Shown: in pieces, positions 63,001-64,000 of the stretch
Layout of the letters: every line of letters starts with the position of its first letter
How positions within the stretch are numbered: position 1 is the stretch's first letter
DNA from: Escarpia spicata
Lineage: Eukaryota; Annelida; Polychaeta; Sabellida; Siboglinidae
Direction of reading: 5' to 3'
Length of the DNA: 64,000 nt
NCBI GenBank assembly: GCA_963995525.1
Contig: OZ023209.1
Coordinates: 12,965,841 to 13,029,840 of the forward strand
The notes under the pieces: model-generated
What the model saw: the letters and a program-made list of their open reading frames with translations, nothing else
What the model was told of the DNA's origin: nothing
Databases searched by the model: none
Position numbers and translations under genes: made by a program

Positions 63001-63937
63001 ACAAATTAACTCTAATCACATGCAATTAACCGCTGTGAAAAGCACCATAAGAATGACATTTCTTCAAACGGGCGTCTATTCGGCAGCATGGAATTTAGGA
63101 CTTGCCTAAAGGGAAACAAAATGTATTTCGATAGCTTCTACAACTAAAACAGTTAATGCAAGTTAAAACCTGAAACGACTTTTTGAAAATGTTCTGAAAG
63201 TAATATATTTTGGTTAACTCTCATACTTATTTATTGACGGCTGACATAATTGTATTGAGATACGCCTCCGATGATTAATCAATAAACGCCGACAGTGACA
63301 CATGGAAGTCGCAAACCGCGCAACATAACATAGTGAAGATTGGTTTATGGTACACTTTATACCCAGACAAAACTGATTCACTAACGTATTACGTAGCATG
63401 CCGATGTAACAATTTAGTACGTCGAAGTATGAAATACGTCGAAGTATCCGAGAAATGTGGCGTCGTCCACTGTATTGTCCGAGGATATAATCATATCACA
63501 ATATACAATTGACATTATTGACAGTGAACAAACGGTTCGTCGAATTATATCGGTTACCAAGCAACGCAAAATAGACCAGTGTTCCCAGTTCAGCGACCAT
63601 AGAACGGAGAAGAGTACAACTTCGTGACAACGTCACACTGTTTATCATAATGCAATTTAAATTCCGTGTGCTCAACACGATTTTTCTAGTAAACTACTGG
63701 CATGATGTTCTTGATTGTAATTATGATTGGTTTTTATAAAATGTTTAGATATGTAGGCCCAACAAGATGCCCTCTGTGTCCTTTTTGAGAAAAAACTATG
63801 TAAATACCTGTATAACTAGTTTCAGTGTGATCATAGCGCATTCTCCCTTGCCCAAAATTGGGATGGCATTGATGAGAATAGGAAGAATGGCTTCTGCGCA
63901 GTGTTCAAAATCGTTACATAGCAACTTCGCGAGAAAT
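2012..63937 (-). CDS. CLASP: CLASP family microtubule plus-end regulator (multi-exon, both ends outside window)
   Basis: This entry is the span of a spliced gene; the exons are listed separately. CLASP proteins bind microtubule lattice and plus ends through TOG (HEAT-repeat) domains, promote rescue and suppress catastrophe, and act at the cell cortex, Golgi and kinetochores. The strongest family evidence is the TOG3 block: [26 protein letters not shown], then [20 protein letters not shown] with [10 protein letters not shown], which follow the CLASP order LETLVDF, DWL, RLAVSR, WTTEPKS. The C-terminal block has [26 protein letters not shown] and [19 protein letters not shown], matching the CLASP C-terminal TOG. 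Exons are 31-483 bp apart from one of 6 kb. Phases agree at all but two joins. Sequence is rather diverged from vertebrate CLASP, so a fast-evolving copy is possible. The N-terminus (TOG1 and part of TOG2) and the extreme C-terminus are outside the window. Confidence 0.85.
2132..2823. other. Intron sequence between exon 27 and the satellite
   Basis: AT-rich noncoding sequence. I see no gene, repeat or RNA here. The satellite begins gradually near 2,824 with monomers of the tggccgag type. Confidence 0.5.
6361..14795. repeat. 8,435-bp higher-order block, copy 1
   Basis: Every landmark in this interval recurs 8,435 bp later. The right edge is the degenerate tggccgag monomers ending atacatatcac. 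Inside it, the segment from 6,361 to about 8,065 recurs with an offset of 3,546 bp. After an insertion of 189 bp near 11,620-11,810 the offset becomes 3,735 bp. Confidence 0.9.
14796..23230. repeat. 8,435-bp higher-order block, copy 2
   Basis: A head-to-tail copy of 6,361-14,795. I found no mismatch in the stretches I compared, including shared private variants such as the loss of two bases in gcagacacatg. The junction at 14,795/14,796 joins the degenerate end monomer to the start of the block, as expected from unequal exchange or an assembly duplication. Confidence 0.9.
23421..24001. other. Intron sequence beside the satellite; one orphan open frame
   Basis: A plus-strand frame at 23,504-23,743 encodes a 79-residue peptide containing [20 protein letters not shown] recognise no family and see no splice or promoter signals, so it is not called as a gene. 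Confidence 0.3.
24002..24073 (-). CDS. CLASP: CLASP exon 26 (C-terminal TOG-like)
   Basis: A 72-bp, phase 0-0 exon between ttgcttcttcttag and gtaaac. It encodes [20 protein letters not shown] and CLSE, filling exactly the gap that CLASP has between the AAIKMQ helix and the DN.E..VRKAS helix (KVVERI..E.L..L...I...L). Confidence 0.84.
24440..24670. repeat. Cluster of AGTACTT motifs
   Basis: About seven copies of (gg/ga)gagtactt in 230 bp, in irregular spacing and separated by related segments such as caattctggaa and cagttcgg. It is too irregular for a simple microsatellite and may be a decayed minisatellite. Confidence 0.55.
24900..25037 (-). CDS. CLASP: CLASP exon 25 (C-terminal TOG-like)
   Basis: A 138-bp, phase 0-0 exon between cactcggcag and gtatgc. 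It encodes [40 protein letters not shown] and ICLLMQ, equivalent to CLASP VVRAAEEAASTLASSI.PEQ....L..I......P...AAIKMQ. The longer plus-strand open frame across it (24,861-25,304) is antisense shadow. Confidence 0.85.
25137..25215. repeat. ACGC/ACAC microsatellite in the GC-AG intron
   Basis: Alternating purine-pyrimidine repeat of gcacgcac and cacacac units within the intron between CLASP exons 24 and 25. Confidence 0.85.
25446..25597 (-). CDS. CLASP: CLASP exon 24 (C-terminal TOG-like)
   Basis: A 152-bp exon encoding [40 protein letters not shown] and [11 protein letters not shown]. It aligns with the CLASP segment .SIRALALRVL.......F....ELTIMK.L...KD. The acceptor is aacgtag. No GT donor fits: the family alignment places the end at AGGAAG|gcaggc, a GC donor. 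Confidence 0.82.
25598..26001. mobile_element. Inverted-repeat element occupying an entire CLASP intron
   Basis: The 404-bp intron between exons 23 and 24 starts and ends with element-like sequence. Its right half (plus strand 25,604-25,670: aactgaccgatccatcacgt, then gttgcctagcaacaa, then tttcaaaatgg) is a clear relative of the terminal repeat at 1,241-1,300. Its other end (tcacgtgatcacgtgatac) also carries the atcacgtg core. Splice signals lie within or at the element's ends. The 116-residue plus-strand frame inside it is probably chance. Confidence 0.5.
26002..26147 (-). CDS. CLASP: CLASP exon 23 (C-terminal TOG-like)
   Basis: A 146-bp exon between actcccaccag and GCGA|gtatca. It encodes [39 protein letters not shown] and THSKA. 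CLASP has [13 protein letters not shown] at this point. Phase 2 in, 1 out. Its donor lies at the boundary of a short inverted-repeat element that fills the next intron. Confidence 0.82.
26148..27138. other. Intron sequence between candidate exons 22 and 23
   Basis: AT-rich. It must hold a missing exon (phase 1 in, 2 out) if exons 22 and 23 are both right, but I could not identify one. A 26,225-26,425 plus-strand frame ending in a [18 protein letters not shown] string may be a repeat fragment. Confidence 0.3.
26430..26490. repeat. ACGC microsatellite
   Basis: Repeats of acgcacgcatgc units in noncoding sequence. Confidence 0.8.
27139..27195 (-). CDS. CLASP: Candidate exon 22 (start of C-terminal TOG-like domain)
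   Basis: A 57-bp interval between agtgtgcag and a perfect gtaagt donor. It encodes [18 protein letters not shown]. The acidic stretch followed by DL..EFL resembles the entry to the last CLASP TOG domain (DLV.DLL). Outgoing phase is 1, whereas exon 23 as read needs phase 2, so a small exon is missing between them or one boundary is wrong. Confidence 0.5.
   Translation of the reverse strand, partial: KCPSPIRQKRRICILWNF
27286..27775. repeat. Compound CA / CACG / ATAC microsatellite
   Basis: About 490 bp of cacacacg repeats followed by acatacat and acgtacat repeats and then a return to cacg. All open frames across it are repeat artefacts. Confidence 0.95.
28146..28176 (-). CDS. Candidate 31-bp micro-exon 21
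   Basis: A 31-bp interval between ctttcaatgag and gtacgc. In the frame left by the giant exon it encodes [10 protein letters not shown] and leaves one base that, with exon 22, makes Glu. Support is phase and the acidic/polar composition; the acceptor is mediocre. Confidence 0.4.
28177..29144. other. Intron sequence, weak open frame only
   Basis: A minus-strand frame at 28,178-28,366 contains [20 protein letters not shown] and could be an old repeat fragment. Otherwise no feature was recognised. Confidence 0.3.
29145..35193 (-). CDS. Giant repeat-encoding exon (2,016 codons), probably spliced into the CLASP linker
   Basis: A 6,049-nt interval with no stop codon on the minus strand. At its 5' edge is a strong acceptor (tttctatgttggtctacag) and at its 3' edge a strong donor (AAC|gtatgt), 15 codons before the frame closes. 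The protein is about 45 imperfect copies of a 34-residue unit: a first half close to [19 protein letters not shown] and a second half close to [14 protein letters not shown]. Some units carry a further insertion of about 20 residues of the form GD.S.Q.LTD.DNGSM. It is rich in Ser, Arg, Asn, Thr, Pro and Gln, has about one Cys per unit, and shows no signal peptide, membrane segment or known domain. Phase 2 in fits candidate exon 18; phase 0 out fits the 31-bp exon at 28,146. Alternatively it is a nested intronless gene running from the ATG at 35,231 to the stop at 29,121 (2,036 codons). No function is known to me. Confidence 0.75.
35802..36850 (-). mobile_element. RTE-like non-LTR retrotransposon remnant (reverse transcriptase C-terminal half)
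   Basis: Three frames broken by frameshifts. 36,501-36,848 retains [20 protein letters not shown] with [18 protein letters not shown] and an AIDWIMK-like end ([10 protein letters not shown]). 35,897-36,292 has [16 protein letters not shown]. 35,802-36,110 has [18 protein letters not shown] and [19 protein letters not shown]. These are hallmarks of the 3' part of the RTE-type reverse transcriptase ORF. The element is inactive and inserted in the intron just upstream of the giant exon. Confidence 0.85.
36860..37200. other. Intron sequence with no further recognised feature
   Basis: A minus-strand frame runs through from exon 19 past its donor, but after the donor it has no coding character. 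Confidence 0.3.
37204..37257 (-). CDS. Candidate 54-bp cassette exon 19
   Basis: A 54-bp interval between ggattcgag and a consensus donor gtgagt. Its length is a multiple of three, so inclusion or skipping would not change the frame downstream. The frame fixed by exon 18 (phase 2) gives [16 protein letters not shown]; the phase-0 frame gives the more typical [16 protein letters not shown]. The conflict means the exon, or the donor chosen for exon 18, is uncertain. Confidence 0.35.
37450..37614 (-). CDS. CLASP: Candidate linker exon 18
   Basis: A 165-bp interval between cactaag and CCAG|gtcagt. It encodes [20 protein letters not shown], then [18 protein letters not shown] and [15 protein letters not shown]. 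Helical in character with no recognised domain. The intron before it is only about 75 bp and consists mainly of a CA/CG repeat. Outgoing phase 2 fits directly onto the giant exon 20. Confidence 0.55.
37615..37689. repeat. GT/GC-rich microsatellite forming a very short intron
   Basis: The plus strand reads gtgtgcgtg repeats; the interval is the roughly 75-bp intron between candidate exons 17 and 18. Confidence 0.7.
37690..37774 (-). CDS. CLASP: Candidate linker exon 17
   Basis: An 85-bp interval between attactacag and gtatat, open in one frame and encoding [19 protein letters not shown] and IAEVVYSH. I do not recognise it. It is placed in CLASP only because of strand, phase (outgoing 2 matches exon 18) and position. 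It could belong to a separate minus-strand gene. Confidence 0.5.
38032..38051. other. Perfect 20-bp palindrome
   Basis: aactccgcgtacgcggagtt equals its own reverse complement. It is GC-rich with three CG-type steps on each side in an AT-rich setting. Confidence 0.9.
38690..39980 (-). mobile_element. Non-LTR retrotransposon reverse transcriptase remnant
   Basis: The frame 39,184-39,963 carries reverse transcriptase motifs in order: [47 protein letters not shown] and the catalytic YADDLLLF. A frame break near 39,187 is followed by [20 protein letters not shown] (38,951-39,187), and a second break by a tail to 38,690. The 5' half, including the endonuclease, is absent. The clade (CR1/L2-like or RTE-like) cannot be set by eye. 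Confidence 0.9.
40540..40870. repeat. Degenerate tandem duplication of ~165 bp
   Basis: gcattttgattgcaca near 40,553 and aaagtcagacatct near 40,654 recur near 40,717 and 40,819 with intervening catccatttgaaac shared. No coding potential. Confidence 0.6.
41168..41345. mobile_element. Possible Tigger/pogo-type DNA transposon end
   Basis: The string gataactcgaactgacataa and a partly complementary segment ttatcagtattgtcatg downstream resemble pogo-type termini. Short and degenerate, so tentative. Confidence 0.25.
41514..43850 (+). mobile_element. Internally deleted non-LTR retrotransposon (endonuclease plus partial reverse transcriptase)
   Basis: Frames in order with frameshifts: [16 protein letters not shown] (AP endonuclease start), [49 protein letters not shown], then [11 protein letters not shown]. 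The reverse transcriptase start follows ([34 protein letters not shown]). Near 43,460 the sequence jumps to the C-terminal end ([19 protein letters not shown]), so the catalytic core with its YADD box is missing. RTE-type endonuclease; inactive. Confidence 0.88.
43851..44600. other. Noncoding or decayed repeat sequence
   Basis: A plus-strand frame at 44,131-44,358 includes [18 protein letters not shown] without a recognised family. A GC hairpin cgtccgcg/tcgg/cggacg lies near 44,455-44,475. Confidence 0.3.
44628..44664 (-). promoter_or_regulatory. CRE site with ATG and splice donor (possible alternative first exon)
   Basis: On the minus strand a perfect TGACGTCA (44,657-44,664) is followed after 14 bp by ATG TCT GAA TCC GAG and a consensus gtgagt donor. 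It looks like a tiny first coding exon with a proximal cAMP-response element, lying in the CLASP linker region. No TATA or downstream exon was assigned. Confidence 0.3.
45096..45116. repeat. Poly-G tract
   Basis: About 21 consecutive G residues within otherwise unremarkable intron; on the minus strand a poly-C run. Prone to length error in sequencing. Confidence 0.9.
45635..45721 (-). CDS. CLASP: CLASP exon 16 (end of TOG3-like domain)
   Basis: An 87-bp exon between acgggcag and gtattg. It encodes [17 protein letters not shown], then [12 protein letters not shown], which follows the CLASP pattern AVL..LF.LN...F..L...LP..FQ. Phases 0 in, 0 out. The next exon in the model (37,690) needs phase 1, so at least one linker exon between 37.8 and 45.6 kb remains unfound. 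Confidence 0.85.
45835..46148 (+). mobile_element. tRNA-derived SINE (full-length copy)
   Basis: The head agtggtgcagtgtttagagc with gtcggactctc and tttcgaatcg has the spacing of tRNA A and B boxes. A body (ctcagcagtatgaatgagta; acagtggtggttatttg) and the tail gactggatactgcgctatgt follow. The same modules recur in the other copies in this window. Not a functional tRNA gene. Confidence 0.75.
46500..46760. repeat. Region dense in CGTCTC/GAGACG and GC-rich inverted segments
   Basis: About seven occurrences of gagacg or cgtctc in 200 bp, with the self-complementary block acgcgtctcgaccgcgtctc near 46,698. The open frame of 107 codons through it has no recognised homology. Confidence 0.45.
46985..47222 (-). 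mobile_element. tRNA-derived SINE, tail-truncated copy
   Basis: Reverse-strand copy. The head gcagagtaatggttagagcg with gtcggacttgc lies at the right end, and the body (gtacacaaatatccacca; tcattcatacagctgag) matches the 55.5-kb copy. The tail with gcgctatataag is missing. Confidence 0.7.
47524..47667 (-). CDS. CLASP: CLASP exon 15 (TOG3-like, WTT motif)
   Basis: A 144-bp exon between atttcag and gtgcgc. It encodes [36 protein letters not shown] and [10 protein letters not shown]. The .DF..S.E..LAV.R.I.WTTEP...(D/E)VRK motif is diagnostic for CLASP and anchors the identification. Phase 0 in, 0 out. A long GT repeat lies about 60 bp beyond the acceptor. Confidence 0.94.
47728..48056. repeat. 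Compound GT, GA and ACGC microsatellites
   Basis: About 95 bp of (GT)n, then gagagaga/gacagaga, then (ACGC)n to the start of a CACA run. This lies in the intron immediately upstream of exon 15. Confidence 0.95.
48280..48365. repeat. ACGC/CA-rich microsatellite
   Basis: Imperfect acgcacgcac and cacacac units in the same intron. Confidence 0.7.
48518..48593 (-). CDS. CLASP: CLASP exon 14 (TOG3-like)
   Basis: A 76-bp exon between tttttcag and gtattt. It encodes [20 protein letters not shown] and VYPSVQ, equivalent to the RESFP..LQFN segment of CLASP TOG3. Phase 2 in, 0 out. Confidence 0.9.
48620..48903. mobile_element. Probable non-autonomous DNA element ending in GTTGGCAGGTAT
   Basis: Contains repeated ccgggag blocks (ccgggagatttgcctg, ccgggagaccgggagat, ccgggaggctcccgc) and ends gagttggcaggtat. 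I recall this end type from invertebrate DNA transposons. The left end is not resolved. Confidence 0.4.
48948..49111 (-). CDS. CLASP: CLASP exon 13 (TOG3-like core)
   Basis: A 164-bp exon between cccgtgcag and gtgggt. It encodes [37 protein letters not shown] and [17 protein letters not shown]. The LETL.DF...H...L.DWL..LL..LL sequence is one of the clearest CLASP signatures in the window. Confidence 0.92.
49150..49190. repeat. ACGC/CACT microsatellite
   Basis: Four to five acgc units followed by cacactcaca, between exons 12 and 13. Confidence 0.8.
49214..49283 (-). CDS. CLASP: CLASP exon 12 (TOG3-like)
   Basis: A 70-bp exon between tcttgtag and gtacgt encoding [20 protein letters not shown] and SEDQ. 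CLASP has a similar L.....IF..MF segment at this point. Phase 2 in, 0 out. Confidence 0.87.
49284..50020. other. Intron between exons 11 and 12 (distal part), no recognised feature
   Basis: AT-rich, no coding or repeat signal apart from the retrotransposon pieces that follow. Confidence 0.5.
50031..50121 (+). mobile_element. C-terminal scrap of a CR1/Jockey-type reverse transcriptase ORF
   Basis: Encodes [20 protein letters not shown] then CVNASSVNI and a stop. The F.F..R.IN.WN.L...V..A.SVN pattern is the conserved end of many CR1/Jockey-group ORF2 proteins. Confidence 0.65.
50421..51625 (-). mobile_element. Jockey/CR1-like non-LTR retrotransposon remnant
   Basis: Minus-strand frames in order: [20 protein letters not shown] with [15 protein letters not shown] and TSGVP (51,270-51,515), then [16 protein letters not shown] and FAVDCLLLF (50,961-51,260), then [16 protein letters not shown] and [10 protein letters not shown] (50,663-51,229), ending at a stop in 50,421. 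The catalytic F-A-D-D box reads FAVD, and several frameshifts are present, so it is dead. It lies in the intron between exons 11 and 12. Confidence 0.88.
51626..53632. other. Intron sequence; GC-rich patch at 52.9-53.3 kb with TATA box
   Basis: Mostly AT-rich. At 52,991 tataaaa is followed by an abruptly GC-rich stretch and a plus-strand frame containing [20 protein letters not shown]. This may be part of a decayed LTR element or a buried promoter; no polymerase or terminal repeats were found. Confidence 0.25.
53633..53717 (-). CDS. CLASP: CLASP exon 11 (start of TOG3-like domain)
   Basis: An 85-bp exon between tctttcaag and gtaggt. It encodes [20 protein letters not shown] and LYLRQHL. The K..GL.GL..LL pattern is the first TOG3 helix of CLASP. 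It joins exon 12 in phase across a 4.3-kb intron that has received a Jockey/CR1-like retrotransposon fragment. Confidence 0.83.
53718..55164. other. Intron between exons 10 and 11, no recognised feature
   Basis: AT-rich sequence with short open frames only. A segment near 54,640-55,040 has cttttttcagtgacgtttcgat-like strings repeated in inverted form (cgaaatgtcactggaaaaaagg), perhaps a short foldback element. Confidence 0.35.
55165..55424 (-). CDS. CLASP: CLASP exon 10 (linker before TOG3)
   Basis: A 260-bp exon between ccgttag and gtaaat. It encodes [19 protein letters not shown], an Asn/Thr/Glu-rich middle and [18 protein letters not shown] before the donor. Phase 2 in, 1 out; the phase-1 donor is required by exon 11. 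Confidence 0.74.
55452..55738 (-). mobile_element. tRNA-derived SINE, interrupted by a hAT element
   Basis: Reverse-strand copy starting with the tail (cttacatagcgcagtatcc), then the body (acacaaacatccaccactg; gtactcattcaaacaactga). The tRNA-like head is cut at 55,738 and continues beyond the hAT insertion at 56,700 as attgggagtccggtgctctt. Confidence 0.7.
55739..56699. mobile_element. Non-autonomous hAT DNA transposon
   Basis: Terminal inverted repeats: cagagctggatccaat at the left, and the complement of cagggctcagtccaat at the right. Flanking 8-bp target duplication attgagag (55,731-55,738) and attgggag (56,700-56,707), one mismatch. The subterminal regions are full of caattacaattac repeats. 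No transposase. An 8-bp duplication is the hAT hallmark. Confidence 0.78.
56757..56885 (-). mobile_element. tRNA-derived SINE, 5'-truncated copy
   Basis: Tail and adjacent body only: cttatatagcgcagtatcc, ggactactcaaagtgcttta, ggcagacatgttcaatcgat and cttctctgggaagcactgg match the corresponding parts of the 45.8- and 55.5-kb copies. Confidence 0.75.
57122..57215. repeat. CA/ACGC microsatellite
   Basis: Imperfect cacgcacaca units just downstream (minus strand) of exon 9. Confidence 0.75.
57268..57434 (-). CDS. CLASP: CLASP exon 9 (acidic linker)
   Basis: A 167-bp exon between acttgcag and AG|gttggt. It encodes [19 protein letters not shown], then [20 protein letters not shown] and [16 protein letters not shown] gtgagg donor 5 bp upstream looks stronger, but only the chosen site keeps phase with exon 10; both could be used. 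Confidence 0.72.
57580..57640. repeat. GT microsatellite
   Basis: (GT)n with TATGT interruptions running into gcgcgcgggcgcg. Confidence 0.85.
58084..58139 (-). CDS. CLASP: CLASP exon 8 (short acidic exon)
   Basis: A 56-bp exon between tgtcgaaag and gtaatt. It encodes [19 protein letters not shown] once the first codon is completed by the T from exon 7. It is needed to join exon 7 (phase 1) to exon 9 (phase 0), which is the main support for it. Confidence 0.7.
58208..58260. repeat. GGGA microsatellite
   Basis: About twelve gagg/ggga units in the intron between exons 7 and 8. Confidence 0.9.
58402..58576 (-). CDS. CLASP: CLASP exon 7 (Ser/Thr/Ala-rich linker)
   Basis: A 175-bp exon between gattcag and gtcagt. 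It encodes [18 protein letters not shown] followed by an alanine run encoded mostly by GCA/GCG/GCT (about seven Ala). Low complexity and therefore probably length-variable. Phases 0 in, 1 out. Confidence 0.7.
58845..59037 (-). CDS. CLASP: CLASP exon 6 (linker)
   Basis: A 193-bp exon between ctttacag and gtaatt. It encodes [19 protein letters not shown], then a proline/serine stretch and a more hydrophobic end ([16 protein letters not shown]). Phases 2 in, 0 out. No domain recognised; the hydrophobic end is unusual for a disordered linker. Confidence 0.68.
59349..59729 (-). CDS. CLASP: CLASP exon 5 (polar linker)
   Basis: A 381-bp exon between ccctggcag and gtacgt. It encodes a Ser/Lys/Gln-rich linker ([48 protein letters not shown]). 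No domain is recognised. It is assigned to CLASP from orientation, phase (2 in, 2 out) and position between TOG-like exons. An alternative donor 6 bp downstream exists. Confidence 0.72.
59850..59935. repeat. CA microsatellite
   Basis: acacacac with acaaac interruptions followed by a short C run. Confidence 0.85.
60146..61042. mobile_element. Putative ~900-bp DNA element with 15-bp perfect terminal inverted repeats
   Basis: gcagacctgcctacc at 60,146-60,160 is mirrored exactly by ggtaggcaggtctgc near 61,028-61,042. Internally there is a minisatellite (60,259-60,590) and a minus-strand frame starting [17 protein letters not shown] with a CCAAT-type motif upstream. No transposase seen and no clear target duplication. 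The end resembles the GTTGGCAGGTAT end at 48.9 kb. Confidence 0.5.
60259..60590. repeat. Minisatellite, period ~130 bp, about 2.5 copies
   Basis: Each copy starts with a G run and tagcgatggaccaaaaccat, then acactgggtcaaaacc, and ends atgatagac. Starts fall near 60,282, 60,412 and 60,538. Confidence 0.9.
61120..61602 (-). CDS. CLASP: CLASP exon 4 (end of TOG2, start of linker)
   Basis: A 483-bp exon. It begins [15 protein letters not shown], closing the TOG2-like domain, then becomes a polar linker with [15 protein letters not shown], a coiled-coil-like acidic and basic stretch ([25 protein letters not shown]) and a Ser/Ala-rich end. The donor gtacgg after TTC GAA TG was chosen because it alone keeps phase with the next exon; a gttatg site 9 bp downstream is the alternative. 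The linker of CLASP normally binds EB1 through SxIP motifs; I see none in this exon. Confidence 0.8.
61603..62241. other. Intron between exons 3 and 4 with a caagtc-rich patch
   Basis: From 61,765 to 61,900 the hexamer caagtc or its variants recur about ten times irregularly. The rest is AT-rich and featureless. Confidence 0.5.
62242..62379 (-). CDS. CLASP: CLASP exon 3 (TOG2-like C-terminal helices)
   Basis: A 138-bp exon between ttcacag and gtaaat. It encodes [14 protein letters not shown], then [17 protein letters not shown], then [15 protein letters not shown]. The W....LE....L...I..GI.D...E.R..AR spacing is that of the final TOG2 helices in CLASP. Phases 2 in, 2 out. Confidence 0.86.
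62727..62797 (-). CDS. CLASP: CLASP exon 2 (TOG2-like loop)
   Basis: A 71-bp exon between ctttcag and gtaaaa. It encodes [15 protein letters not shown], then SSENATIRR. The HTH..RLIP motif followed by a segment ending in VRRR-type residues is the CLASP TOG2 sequence at this point. Incoming phase 0 matches exon 1; the last two bases (AG) combine with the first A of exon 3 to give Arg. Confidence 0.86.
62798..63807. other. Intron between exons 1 and 2, no recognised feature
   Basis: AT-rich sequence without repeats or open frames of note. Confidence 0.5.
63808..63937 (-). CDS. CLASP: CLASP exon 1 in window (TOG2-like helices)
   Basis: An exon of 130 bp with acceptor cag at its right edge and donor gtattt at its left edge. 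It encodes [20 protein letters not shown] followed by [11 protein letters not shown] and ends LKLVIQ. The segment [11 protein letters not shown] resembles the CLASP TOG2 helix pair FAEALLP..INL. Incoming phase 2, outgoing phase 0. The preceding exon lies beyond the window's right edge. Confidence 0.82.
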
Positions 63938-64000
63938 CTGGAAAAACGTACAGGGTAAAATAATTTGATGACATAAACACCAACAATTATAAATATCCAA

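Overview
This window looks like animal nuclear DNA: short exons with GT/AG introns, fragments of several transposable-element families, microsatellites and one very large satellite array. The gene content and the retroelement types suggest an invertebrate, probably a marine lophotrochozoan such as a mollusc, but the window alone cannot fix the species. No bacterial-style operons, rRNA or functional tRNA genes were seen.

Almost the whole window can be read as one minus-strand gene, a CLASP (CLIP-associating protein; Orbit/MAST family) microtubule regulator. It runs from an exon at 63.9 kb down to an exon at 2.0 kb, and both ends lie outside the window. I rebuilt 27 exons by hand from splice sites, reading-frame phase and remembered CLASP TOG-domain motifs. 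Exons 1-3 (62.2-63.9 kb) encode the end of a TOG2-like domain. Exons 4-10 (55.2-61.6 kb) encode a polar linker. Exons 11-16 (45.6-53.7 kb) encode a TOG3-like domain. Exons 23-27 (2.0-26.1 kb) encode the C-terminal TOG-like domain. Intron phases agree at nearly all junctions. Two joins are unresolved: exon 16 to 17 and exon 22 to 23.

The most unusual feature is a candidate 6,049-nt exon (29,145-35,193). It is fully open for 2,016 codons, built from about 45 imperfect copies of a roughly 34-residue repeat, and bounded by good splice signals. Phase allows it to be spliced into the linker between the third and fourth TOG-like domains. If that is right, the protein carries an enormous repeat-built insert; the alternative is a nested intronless gene with its own ATG at 35,231.

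The second unusual feature is a satellite of about 20.6 kb (2.82-23.42 kb) inside the last intron in the window. Its 31-33-bp monomers are grouped into 95-bp trimers, and many carry the E-box CACGTG. It contains two tandem 8,435-bp blocks with no difference in the stretches I compared, so it reflects either very recent expansion or an assembly duplication.

The other introns hold decayed transposons. These are non-LTR retrotransposon remnants at 35.8-36.9, 38.7-40.0, 41.5-43.9, 50.0 and 50.4-51.6 kb; a tRNA-derived SINE family (45.8, 47.0, 55.5 and 56.8 kb); a non-autonomous hAT element with an 8-bp target duplication nested in one SINE; a short inverted-repeat element family at 1.2-2.0 kb, one relative of which nearly fills an intron at 25.6-26.0 kb; and many CA, ACGC, GA and GGGA microsatellites.
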